NCBI GenBank assembly: GCA_022360075.1
Contig: JAKSDN010000577.1
Span: 1-14,818, forward strand
Source: Kiloniellales bacterium
GTDB taxonomy: Bacteria > Pseudomonadota > Alphaproteobacteria > Kiloniellales > JAKSDN01
Reading direction: 5' to 3'
DNA length: 14,818 nucleotides
Shown here in pieces: positions 7,612 to 14,724 of this stretch (position 1 is its first letter; each line of letters starts with the position of its first letter). The notes under the pieces are model-generated. The model saw nothing but the letters and a program-made list of their open reading frames with translations. It was not told the DNA's origin and did no database searches. Both the position numbers and the translations under genes were made by a program.

Positions 7612-8886
7612 ATGCCGGACGAATCGCCGCTGCTACCCGCAGACCTCTCGGTGCGACGCTTGAATGCCGGCGTCGACGCCGCGCTCCGGGACAACACCAC
7701 GCAAATCGACATGCGCGCGCTCAGAGCCTACCGGCTGGAGCGGGTCCGCGCCCAGTTGCGCGCGCGCGACTACGCCGGCTGCCTGCTCTACGACCCGGTC
7801 AACATCCGCTACGCGACCGGCAGCACCAACATGAGCGTCTGGACCCTGCACAACCAGGTCCGCTACTGCTACGTGCCGACCGAGGGGCCGGTCACGCTGT
7901 TCGACTTCCACAACTGCGAGCACCTCTCCGCCCACCTCGAAACCGTCGCCGAGGTCCGCCCCGCCACCGACTGGTACTACTTCGGCGCCGGCCCGCGCTA
8001 CGCCGAGCGCGCCCAGCGCTGGGCCGACGAGCTGGCCGATCTGATCGCGGCCCACGGCGGCGGCAACAAGCGGGTCGCCTTCGACCACTGCGATCCCGCC
8101 GGCGCGGCCGCGCTGATCGCCCATGGCATCGAGCTCCACAACGGCCAGGAAGTTCTGGAGCAGGCGCGCCTGCACAAGTCGGCCGAGGAGCTCGCCTGCA
8201 TCGTGCAGGCGGTCGCGGTCTGCGAGGCCGGGCTCGCGCGCATGCGCGCGGCGATCGAGCCCGGCATGACCGAGACCGAGGTCTGGTCGGTCCTGCACCA
8301 GACCAACATCGCCATGGGCGGCGAGTGGATCGAGACCCGACTGCTGTCCTCGGGCCCGCGTACCAACCCCTGGTTCCAGGAATGCGGCCAGCGCATCATC
8401 CGGCCCGGCGACCTGATCGCGGTCGATACCGACCTGATCGGGCCGTTCGGCTATTGCGCCGACATCTCGCGCACCTTCTTCTGCGGCCCCGGCCGGCCGA
8501 GCGACGAGCAGCGCCGGCTCTACCGCCTGGCGCGCGAGCAGATCGAGACCAACTGCGCCTTGATCCGACCCGGGATGACCTACCGCGAGCTGGTCGAGAC
8601 CGGCTGGCAGATGCCCGAGCGCTGCAAGCCCAATCGCTACTCCGCCGTCATCCACGGCGTCGGCCTCTGCGACGAGTATCCGCTCGTGCCGTATCTCGAG
8701 GACTTCGAGCAGGCCTACGACGGCGTCATCGAGCCCGGCATGACGATCTGCGTGGAGAGCTACATCGGCGAGGAAGGCGGCCACGAAGGCGTGAAGCTGG
8801 AAGAGCAGGTGCTGATCACCGAGACCGGGATCGAGCGGATCTCGACCTTCCCCTACGAGGACGACCTGATGGGCCGGGAGGTTTAG
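7612..8886 (+). CDS. dddP: DddP-like M24-family metallohydrolase (candidate DMSP lyase)
   Basis: This 424-residue protein has the creatinase/aminopeptidase-P (pita-bread) fold. An N-terminal domain (LLYDPVNIRYATGSTNMSVW) is followed by the catalytic domain. The two-metal site is complete: D272 and D274 in VDTDLIG, D284 in ADISRTF, H348 in IHGVGLC, E382 in VESYIGE, and E397 in KLEEQVL. The segment GGEWIETRLLSSGPRTNPWF (236-255) and HGVGLCDEYPLV (348-359) are characteristic of DddP of marine roseobacters. D354 aligns with the Asp proposed as the catalytic base there. DddP cleaves dimethylsulfoniopropionate to dimethyl sulfide and acrylate. Substrate cannot be proven from sequence, and related M24 proteins of unknown substrate exist. 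No transporter or acrylate genes lie beside it. A GAGG ribosome site lies about six bases before the ATG. Confidence 0.8.
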   Translation: MPDESPLLPADLSVRRLNAGVDAALRDNTTQIDMRALRAYRLERVRAQLRARDYAGCLLYDPVNIRYATGSTNMSVWTLHNQVRYCYVPTEGPVTLFDFHNCEHLSAHLETVAEVRPATDWYYFGAGPRYAERAQRWADELADLIAAHGGGNKRVAFDHCDPAGAAALIAHGIELHNGQEVLEQARLHKSAEELACIVQAVAVCEAGLARMRAAIEPGMTETEVWSVLHQTNIAMGGEWIETRLLSSGPRTNPWFQECGQRIIRPGDLIAVDTDLIGPFGYCADISRTFFCGPGRPSDEQRRLYRLAREQIETNCALIRPGMTYRELVETGWQMPERCKPNRYSAVIHGVGLCDEYPLVPYLEDFEQAYDGVIEPGMTICVESYIGEEGGHEGVKLEEQVLITETGIERISTFPYEDDLMGREV

Positions 8887-9007
8887 AGCGAGGAACGTCG
8901 ATCTCGACCCTCGCTTCTCTGCGCCCGTTCGACCCCCATCCCCTCGTGCGGAGAGCTTGTGCGTTCTTTGGCTCGGATTGTCGCGCTGCGCTGCAAGAGC
9001 AGCGTGC

Positions 9008-9118
9008 GTGCTTCGAGACGCGTCCTGAAGGACGCTCCTCAGCATGAGGTAGACCTCTGATGGCACAAAGAAAAGTCCTCATCCTGAGGAGCCCGCCTTG
9101 GCGGGCGTCTCGAAGGAC
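9008..9118. repeat. Large inverted repeat (two 42-nt arms) with nested hairpins
   Basis: The arms at 9008-9049 and 9077-9118 are near-perfect reverse complements with a 27-bp spacer. Each arm starts with GTSCTTCGAGACGC and ends with CTCCTCAGSATGAGG when read outside-in. Inside each arm is a small palindrome that differs in sequence but keeps its pairing: GTCCT/AGGAC in one arm, CCGCC/GGCGG in the other. The outer ends (CTTCGAGACGC and CCTCATCCTGAGGAG) match a repeat type seen dispersed in alphaproteobacterial intergenic DNA. It lies between the convergent dddP and exported-protein genes. Confidence 0.75.
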
Positions 9119-9160
9119 GCACGATGGCGTTCCAGGTCCGGAACAATTTTCTCGTAAACT

Positions 9161-9204
9161 CTGAGCTTGTCGAAGGGTTCGGCCACAAACCGAGCAAAGC
9201 TCAG
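9161..9204. repeat. Second palindromic repeat unit
   Basis: CTGAGCTT (9161-9168) and AAGCTCAG (9197-9204) form a perfect 8-bp inverted pair, with a weaker TCGG/CCGA pair inside. The core GAGCTTGTCGAAG resembles a common alphaproteobacterial intergenic repeat. It directly follows the large inverted repeat and precedes the end of the exported-protein gene. The whole interval 8887-9266 holds no gene. Confidence 0.5.
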
Positions 9205-9266
9205 CATGAGGGGATGGGGTGATTTCGAAATGCGAATTAGCGCGCTTGGTCCAAACCCCGCGTTCC

Positions 9267-9956
9267 CTACGGCTTCGCCTTGTAGACCACCAGCGGCTTG
9301 GCCGCATCGAGGCGGCCGATGACCGGGTCCCAGCCGGCCGGGCAGGGTCGGGTCGTGGTGTTCTGGCGGCAGGCGAGGCCGTACTCGATGACCTTGCGGC
9401 CGCCGTCGAGCTGCTGGCCGGTGACCGGTATTTCCTCGGGCGAGAAGGGGTCCATGCGCCAGGCGCGCTGGGCGACGTAGAAGGCCTCCTCGCCCATGAC
9501 CGCGCGGAACAGGGTGACCTCGCCCATGCCGGTGAGCTTGTTGCGGGTGCAGGCCAGCACACGCAAGGCGCCCGGATAGCCATTGGCCGGCATGCCTTCG
9601 ATGTCGGTGGCCAGGACCTGCTCGCAGGACTGGGCATAGTGGTCGGCGAGCTTGGCCAGGAACTGGTCGGGCGAGAGGTCGATCAGCTTGGGAAAGAGCT
9701 GGTAGGCGATCATGTCGCGCCAGTCCTTGGCCGGCTGGCCCCGCGGGACCCACTCGACGTGATGGCCAATCTCGTTGCTCTCCTGGAAGCCGACGCCCCA
9801 GCCCTTGGGCAGGCCGGCGATATAGACCTCGCCCTTGCCGCCCTGCATGACGACGGTGTCGCCCGAATGGTTGCTGGTCTGCGCGCCCGCCGGCAGGTTC
9901 GCCGCCCAGAGCAGACAAGCCGTCGATAGCGCCACACGCGCCCAAGAAACGAGCAT
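9267..9956 (-). CDS. Exported protein of unknown function
   Basis: This 229-residue protein begins with a Sec signal peptide: a short N-region with one Arg, a hydrophobic core to about residue 19, and AGA-Q at 23-26 as the likely cleavage site. The mature part is about 204 residues with four cysteines (111, 136, 196, 205), enough for two disulfides, and no membrane segment. I do not recognise a family. Conserved-looking stretches are GLPKGWGVGFQESNEIGHHV (48-67) and VIEYGLACRQNTTTRPCPAGW (189-209). The start has a GGGAGGAGAGG ribosome site immediately upstream. It is convergent with dddP and transcribed in the same direction as the flavin hydroxylase further right, but 114 bp or more separates them, so it has its own unit or is a distal gene. 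Confidence 0.85.
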   Translation of the reverse strand: MLVSWARVALSTACLLWAANLPAGAQTSNHSGDTVVMQGGKGEVYIAGLPKGWGVGFQESNEIGHHVEWVPRGQPAKDWRDMIAYQLFPKLIDLSPDQFLAKLADHYAQSCEQVLATDIEGMPANGYPGALRVLACTRNKLTGMGEVTLFRAVMGEEAFYVAQRAWRMDPFSPEEIPVTGQQLDGGRKVIEYGLACRQNTTTRPCPAGWDPVIGRLDAAKPLVVYKAKP

Positions 9957-10070
9957 CCCTCTCCTCCCGTTCTGGGGCCTTATTGGTCCGTTTCGCGCAG
10001 ACTAGAGCGTTTTGCGCTCAATTGGAATCGGCACCGGCGCGGGCCGCGGTCGGACCGCCTGAGCCGGCGC

Positions 10071-11381
10071 TCAAAGGGCCTCGCCGCGAATCAGGCGGGG
10101 CAGGTCGCCGACCAGGCCCATGGCATGGCGCATGAAAAAGCGCTTGGCCATCGGCATGCGGTTGACCGCGGCCAGACCCAGGTCGCGGACGAGGCGCAGC
10201 GGCGGCAAGTCGTTGGAGAAGAGCCGGTTCAAGCCGTCGGTCACCGCCAGCAGGGCGAGGTTGTCGGCACGGCGCCAACGCTCGTAGCGCCGCAAAACGG
10301 AAGCCTCGCCCGGGTCGAGCCCGAGACGCGCGGCATCGACGACCACCTCGGCCAGGGCGGCGATGTCGCGCAGCCCGAGATTGAAGCCCTGCCCGGCGAT
10401 CGGGTGGATCGCGTGGGCGGCGTCGCCGACCAGCGCCAGACGATGATCGATGGTCCGCGTGGCGTAGGTCAGCGACAACGGATAGGACCAGCGCCGGCCC
10501 GATACGGAGAGCGCGCCCAGGCTGTCGCCGAAGCGGCGCCCCATCTCGCGCGCGAAGGCCGCGTCGTCGAGCGCCAGCAGTTGCTCGGCCAGCGCCCGGC
10601 GCTCGGTCCAAACGATCGAGGAGCGATGCCGAACCGCCCCGCCCGCCTCGACCGCGTCACGCAGCGGCAGCATGGCGAAGGGACCGGCGGGCAGGAAGCA
10701 CTCGTGCGCGACGCCGTGATGCGGCAGCGCGTGGCCGACGGTGCAGACCAGCCCGGCCTGGGGATAGTCCCAGGCGAGGGTGCGGATCCCGGCCGCCTGG
10801 CGCAGCGGCGAGGCCCGGCCGTCGGCGGCGACCGCGAGGCGCGCGCGCAGCTGCGTGCCGTCTTCCAACGCCGCATGGACCCAGAGCCGTTCGCGTTCGA
10901 GGGAAGTCAACTGAGCGGGGGCGAAGGCACGGAGCCGGGCTTGGCGCCGGGCGCGCTTGTGCAGCGCGACGCGGGTGACCCGGTTCTCGACCATGTAGCC
11001 GAGCGGCCGGCCGTCGACCTCCTCGCGGTCGTAGTGCAGGAAGAGGGACGAGGCGGGCCGGCCGAGCTGGCCGTCGGAGACGCGGATCTGCAGGATCGGC
11101 TGCGCCTCCGGCGCCATATCGGCCCACAGGCCGGCCGCCGCCAGGGCCTGCTGCGAGCCGCGCGCGATGGCCGAGGCCCGGCCGTCATGGGCGTCGGAGA
11201 GGCCCGCGGTCGGATCGGCGCGATCGACGACCGCGACCTCGAGCCCGGCCTCGGCCAGGACGATCGCCAGGGTCATGCCGACCAGCCCGCCGCCGACCAC
11301 CAGAACGTCGGCCTCGATGGGGGCGCCGGCGGCGTCTCCTTCGGCCGCGGAGGCGTTCGCTGAAGTCTTGTCGCTGCGCAT
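10071..11381 (-). CDS. UbiH/UbiF/COQ6-family FAD-dependent hydroxylase
   Basis: This 436-residue class A flavoprotein monooxygenase has the UbiH/COQ6 pattern. The Rossmann FAD motif DVLVVGGGLVG is at about 25-35, the DG motif AADGRASPLRQ at 185-195, and the FAD-ribityl motif GDAAHAIHPIAGQGFNLGLRD at 319-339. These enzymes hydroxylate the ubiquinone ring precursor (C4, C5 or C6); the exact position cannot be assigned because alphaproteobacterial members differ in regiospecificity. The start at 11381 puts 24 residues before the beta strand, as usual; an ATG 42 bp upstream (11423) is also open, and neither has a clear ribosome site. It is divergent from glnK. Confidence 0.92.
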   Translation of the reverse strand: MRSDKTSANASAAEGDAAGAPIEADVLVVGGGLVGMTLAIVLAEAGLEVAVVDRADPTAGLSDAHDGRASAIARGSQQALAAAGLWADMAPEAQPILQIRVSDGQLGRPASSLFLHYDREEVDGRPLGYMVENRVTRVALHKRARRQARLRAFAPAQLTSLERERLWVHAALEDGTQLRARLAVAADGRASPLRQAAGIRTLAWDYPQAGLVCTVGHALPHHGVAHECFLPAGPFAMLPLRDAVEAGGAVRHRSSIVWTERRALAEQLLALDDAAFAREMGRRFGDSLGALSVSGRRWSYPLSLTYATRTIDHRLALVGDAAHAIHPIAGQGFNLGLRDIAALAEVVVDAARLGLDPGEASVLRRYERWRRADNLALLAVTDGLNRLFSNDLPPLRLVRDLGLAAVNRMPMAKRFFMRHAMGLVGDLPRLIRGEAL

Positions 11382-11458
11382 GGCGCGCAGAGTGTCCGCC
11401 CAGACGGTCCCTGTCCAGGCCATCAGATACGAAGCATATTGCCTGAATTTTAATCATC

Positions 11459-11486
11459 ACAATACATATGGCTAATATTTAATCAA
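11459..11486 (-). promoter_or_regulatory. Possible sigma-70 promoter for the flavin hydroxylase
   Basis: In the AT-rich spacer the minus strand has TTGATT (11486-11481) and, 16 bp later, TATTGT (11464-11459), each matching 4 of 6 consensus bases. Transcription would begin near 11452, before either possible start codon. Other hexamer pairs can be drawn in the same AT-rich stretch. Confidence 0.3.
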
Positions 11487-11569
11487 AACCGAATGTCCTC
11501 CATCTGAGAATGCCGGCATCGGGCAACAGAATTGGCGGAAATCCGGGCATCCGGCACAGGATCGCCGGC

Positions 11570-11992
<423 letters not shown>

Positions 11993-12003
11993 GAGATGGT
12001 GGC

Positions 12004-13359
12004 ATGAAAGCCCTTCCAAGACTTCTTTCCGTGACCGGCCTGGCGGCCGGGCTCAGCATTTGGGCCGCAGCGCCGGCCGCGGCCGAGGTTTCGGCCGAGG
12101 CCAGCTACGTCTTCAACACCTTTTCGTTCCTGGTCCACGGCTTCCTGGTGATGTGGATGGCCGCTGGCTTCGCGATGCTCGAGTCGGGCTTGGTGCGGAC
12201 CAAGAACACCGCCGCCATCTGCCTGAAGAACATCGCGCTCTATTCGGTCGCGGGCATCATGTACTACATCATCGGCTACAACCTGATGTACGTCGATGTC
12301 AGCGGCGTCATGGGCTCGATCGCCTTTCTCTACAACCCGGGCGATGCCGAGCTGGCCCTGCTGAACGCCGACGAGGCGACGCCCGAGATGGTCGCCGCCG
12401 TCACCGACAGCGGCTATTCGGTCGCCTCCGACTGGTTCTTCCAGATGGTCTTCGTGGCGACCGCAGCCTCGATCGTCTCCGGCACCCTGGCCGAGCGCAT
12501 CAAGGTCTGGCCGTTCCTGATCTTCGTCGTGGTGCTGACCGGCATCCTCTACCCGATCCAGGGCTCCTGGAGCTGGGGCGGCGGCTTCCTGTCGGAGATG
12601 GGCTTCTCCGACTTCGCGGGCTCGACGATCGTGCACTCGGCCGGCGGCTGGGCGGCGCTCACCGGTGCCATCATCCTCGGCGCGCGGCGCGGCAAGTACG
12701 GCCCCGACGGGCGGGTGAACGTCATGCCTGGCGCCAACCTGCCGCTCGCGACGCTGGGCACCTTCGTGCTCTGGTTCGGCTGGTTCGGCTTCAACGGCGG
12801 CTCGCAGCTCGCCCTGGGCTCGGCGCTCGACGCCACGGCCATGGCGATCGTCTACGTCAACACCAACCTGGCCGCGGCCGGCGGCGTGGTGGCGGCGATG
12901 CTGCTCTGCCAGGCGATCTACAAGAAGATCGACCTCACCATGGCGCTCAACGGCGCGATCGCCGGCCTGGTCGCGATCACCGCCGGGCCCGACCTGCAGA
13001 ACCATCTGGTCGCGATCATCGTCGGCGCGGTCGGCGGTGCCCTGGTGGTCTTCGCCATCCCGCTGCTCGACAAGGTCAAGATCGACGACGTGGTCGGCGC
13101 GATCTCGGCCCACCTGGTGGCCGGCATCTGGGGCACCCTCGCCGTCGGCATCTTCGGCGCCGGCAGCCTGGTCACCCAGATCGTCGGCATCGTCGCCGTG
13201 GGCGCCTTCATGGCGGTGACCTCCGCGGCGCTGTGGCTGGCGCTGAAGTACACCATGGGTATCCGCGTTTCCGAGGAAGACGAAGAGCTGGGCCTCGACA
13301 AGGCCGAGCTCGGCCTCGAGGCCTACCCCGAGTTCGGACAGGGCTCGAAAACGATTTAA
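12004..13359 (+). CDS. amtB: Ammonium transporter AmtB
   Basis: This 451-residue inner-membrane protein has a cleavable signal-like N-terminus (AAAPAAAEVS, about residues 21-30) and eleven predicted membrane helices. The pore twin histidines are H211 in STIVHSAGGW and H370 in GAISAHLVAG. Also typical are MLESGLVRTKNT (58-69), WFGWFGFNGGS (257-267), and the C-terminal tail with GLDKAELGLEAYPEF (430-444), the region that contacts GlnK. The ribosome site AGGAG lies about nine bases upstream. It is cotranscribed with glnK and ends in a strong terminator. Confidence 0.97.
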   Translation: MKALPRLLSVTGLAAGLSIWAAAPAAAEVSAEASYVFNTFSFLVHGFLVMWMAAGFAMLESGLVRTKNTAAICLKNIALYSVAGIMYYIIGYNLMYVDVSGVMGSIAFLYNPGDAELALLNADEATPEMVAAVTDSGYSVASDWFFQMVFVATAASIVSGTLAERIKVWPFLIFVVVLTGILYPIQGSWSWGGGFLSEMGFSDFAGSTIVHSAGGWAALTGAIILGARRGKYGPDGRVNVMPGANLPLATLGTFVLWFGWFGFNGGSQLALGSALDATAMAIVYVNTNLAAAGGVVAAMLLCQAIYKKIDLTMALNGAIAGLVAITAGPDLQNHLVAIIVGAVGGALVVFAIPLLDKVKIDDVVGAISAHLVAGIWGTLAVGIFGAGSLVTQIVGIVAVGAFMAVTSAALWLALKYTMGIRVSEEDEELGLDKAELGLEAYPEFGQGSKTI

Positions 13360-13394
13360 CCCTGCCGTGCCAACGGCAATTTCCCACCGCCTGG

Positions 13395-13425
13395 ACCCGG
13401 AAGGCTCGCCTTCCGGGTTCTTTTT
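13395..13425 (+). terminator. Rho-independent terminator of glnK-amtB
   Basis: A perfect 10-bp stem ACCCGGAAGG/CCTTCCGGGT with a CTCG tetraloop is followed by TCTTTTT. It begins 36 bp after the amtB stop. Confidence 0.95.
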
Positions 13426-13474
13426 CCGTGTGATCAAGGACCGGCGGAAACAAGGCGCAGTTGCCACTTTCCTT

Positions 13475-13507
13475 TGCCGTCATTGCGAACGAAGTGAAGC
13501 AATCCAG
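13475..13507 (+). repeat. Dispersed 33-bp repeat, copy 1
   Basis: The unit begins TGCCGTCATTGCGAAC and ends with CAATCCAG. It is a known kind of dispersed bacterial intergenic repeat; when translated it yields spurious 'CERSEAIQ' proteins. A reverse-complement copy lies at 14595-14627. The stretch 13431-13823 otherwise shows no convincing gene. Confidence 0.75.
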
Positions 13508-13823
13508 TCACGCCGGAAGCACAGCATTCAGTGGCGGCGAACCCGAACCCGGCCTTGGCGCACTGTCCCAACTCATGATCAATCCGGTCAACATGCTTGC
13601 TATTGATGAGACATCGTCGCTCGCGCTTTCAGACAGTCACCGGCACCCCTTCTTAGCTACTGAGCTGAGCGTGTTTTCGGAGAACGAGATATGGACACCC
13701 GCGATACCGCCCTTACTAAGCTGATCAGTAAGTGGATCGGATCCTGGCCTCAGAACTATCGCTGCAAGGGGCTGGGCAGGTCAGAGGGGCGTTCGGTTGA
13801 GATGCTGATTGGCGGATCGAGAG

Positions 13824-14012
13824 TTAGTCGTCCGTTTGCTTGTAGTCCTCTTGCCGCATCTCGGCCAAACGTTGTGTGAGCACCTGTTTGGCAACATCAT
13901 TTTCAGTCTTACCTAGGACCGTGTGTTGCGCCAGCCAACCGAGGTAAGCATGTAGCCGTGCAGAAACTGAGAAGCGAACGTCTCGCTTAATGGCTTCATT
14001 GTCGTCAGCCAT
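13824..14012 (-). CDS. Small ribbon-helix-helix-like DNA-binding protein
   Basis: This is a 62-residue protein. Residues 9-16 (KRDVRFSV) can form the beta strand, 18-33 (ARLHAYLGWLAQHTVL) helix A, and 36-52 (TENDVAKQVLTQRLAEM) helix B, which is the ribbon-helix-helix layout of CopG/Arc-type repressors and antitoxins. No toxin gene is seen downstream. The region right before the ATG carries CGTCA boxes spaced 10 bp apart, a likely self-binding site that also overlaps the ribosome site position. No strong Shine-Dalgarno is seen. The gene lies in a low-gene-density stretch, consistent with accessory DNA. The fold call is from pattern only. Confidence 0.55.
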   Translation of the reverse strand: MADDNEAIKRDVRFSVSARLHAYLGWLAQHTVLGKTENDVAKQVLTQRLAEMRQEDYKQTDD

Positions 14013-14014
14013 GG

Positions 14015-14059
14015 CGTCAAGTCTCGTCAGGTTTCGTCAGATCTCGTCAGATATTGACG
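14015..14059. promoter_or_regulatory. Array of 10-bp-phased CGTCA boxes upstream of the RHH-like gene
   Basis: On the plus strand CGTCA occurs at 14015, 14025, 14035 and 14045, exactly 10 bp apart, and the inverted form TGACG follows in phase at 14055. The three central units extend to TCGTCAG. A further CGTCA lies at 14003 in the coding start. The array abuts the ATG at 14012-14010. One box per helical turn is how dimers of RHH repressors line up along an operator. Confidence 0.6.
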
Positions 14060-14068
14060 ATTTCTCCC

Positions 14069-14084
14069 TTGATTGGCGAATCAA
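14069..14084. promoter_or_regulatory. Inverted repeat next to the CGTCA array
   Basis: TTGATT-GGCG-AATCAA is a perfect 6-bp inverted repeat, 10 bp beyond the last CGTCA unit. It could be part of the promoter/operator of the RHH-like gene; no clear -10/-35 pair was found. Confidence 0.25.
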
Positions 14085-14128
14085 ACCCGTGCAGAATCCG
14101 AGTCGATTCGTTAGTGCAAACTGAGGTA

Positions 14129-14161
14129 CAAAAGAAAAGGGCGGTTCTGTAAGGAACCGCC
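14129..14161 (-). terminator. Rho-independent terminator downstream of the tRNA-like gene
   Basis: On the minus strand GGCGGTTC-CTTACA-GAACCGCC is a perfect 8-bp stem, followed by CTTTTCTTTT. It starts 8 bp after the tRNA-like sequence, so that sequence is probably transcribed. Confidence 0.85.
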
Positions 14162-14168
14162 TGAGGTG

Positions 14169-14240
14169 AGGCCCGGGTCGGAATCGAACCGACTTCTACG
14201 ACCTTGCTGGGGCGTCGCATTACCATTCTGCCACCGGGCC
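14169..14240 (-). tRNA. tRNA-Cys-like gene with an aberrant anticodon arm
   Basis: The 72-nt minus-strand sequence has a perfect acceptor stem GGCCCGG/CCGGGCC and a perfect T arm GTCGG-TTCGATT-CCGAC, with a D arm GCAG/ATGC (one G-A mismatch) and the D-loop GG. These parts resemble alphaproteobacterial tRNA-Cys. The anticodon arm is abnormal: ACGCC pairs with GGTCGT only if one T is bulged out, the 7-nt loop CCAGCAA has C instead of U at position 33, and the central triplet would be AGC; read with a one-base shift it is GCA (Cys). No CCA is encoded (TCAC follows). It could be a tRNA pseudogene, a remnant of an attachment site, or an unusual functional RNA. Confidence 0.55.
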
Positions 14241-14249
14241 ATTCGACGG

Positions 14250-14267
14250 GCCGGCCTTCGGGCCGGC
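14250..14267 (+). terminator. GC-rich hairpin with TTCG tetraloop
   Basis: GCCGGCC-TTCG-GGCCGGC forms a 7-bp stem closed by the very stable C(UUCG)G loop when read on the plus strand, followed by a weak pyrimidine tail, TCTTCTCTTT. It could end plus-strand transcripts, but no plus-strand gene is seen upstream. It sits nine bases before the 5' end of the tRNA-like gene. Confidence 0.4.
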
Positions 14268-14594
14268 TCTTCTCTTTGCCTTGTGGCAGATACGATGTTA
14301 ACCACACGATGTTGTGCAATTCAAGATATTGCGGAGAAATCGCGGACTTCTGCCCTATATGTGGTATGAGGATCTTAATGTTGCGTTGATCTCCATCTCT
14401 GCCGGTAACCTGAGCACTTTCTGCTGACAGGATGGGCCATAGTCGTGGGCACGGTTAGGCCATACTGTCCACGCTTCTGGTTCCGCCGACAGTTGCCATC
14501 CGAAATGTCCAGCTATGTCGGATAGAGAAGGCTCTCCGTCCACAGGGCGATCGCACGGGCGATCTTCGCCCGTGGTTGAGTCGGTGGCTGCACC

Positions 14595-14627
14595 CTGGAT
14601 TGCCGCGCTTCGCTCGCAATGACGGCA
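14595..14627 (-). repeat. Dispersed 33-bp repeat, copy 2 (inverted)
   Basis: This is the reverse complement of the copy at 13475-13507 with about four differences. The interval 14268-14818 around it contains no convincing gene. Confidence 0.75.
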
Positions 14628-14695
14628 AGGAGCATGTTGAGCCCCCCGCCTTGTACTTTCACAGCAGTTCAAGAGTCCCGCCCAAACCCTTCAAC

Positions 14696-14724
14696 TTGTA
14701 CCAGGAATTGCCAGAGGCTAGACT
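14696..14724 (+). promoter_or_regulatory. Possible promoter for a gene beyond the window
   Basis: TTGTAC (14696) and TAGACT (14719) lie 17 bp apart, matching 3 and 4 of 6 consensus bases. No start codon with a ribosome site follows in the remaining 90 bp, so this is only a candidate for a gene or RNA to the right. Confidence 0.2.

Noticed and set aside
13367..13724. Plus-strand open frames of 79 and 87 aa after amtB
   Set aside because: They run through the amtB terminator or the dispersed repeat (again giving CERSEAIQ-like peptides), so they are not real genes.
13691..13879. Plus-strand 62-aa open frame starting MDTRDTALTK with a GGAG ribosome-site-like sequence
   Set aside because: It overlaps the 3' end of the RHH-like gene on the other strand, its composition is not gene-like, and nothing about it resembles a known family. 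Not fully excluded.
14355..14672. Minus-strand 105-aa open frame containing CRHCERSAAIQ
   Set aside because: That peptide is the translation of the dispersed 33-bp repeat; the rest has no family resemblance and no good ribosome site.
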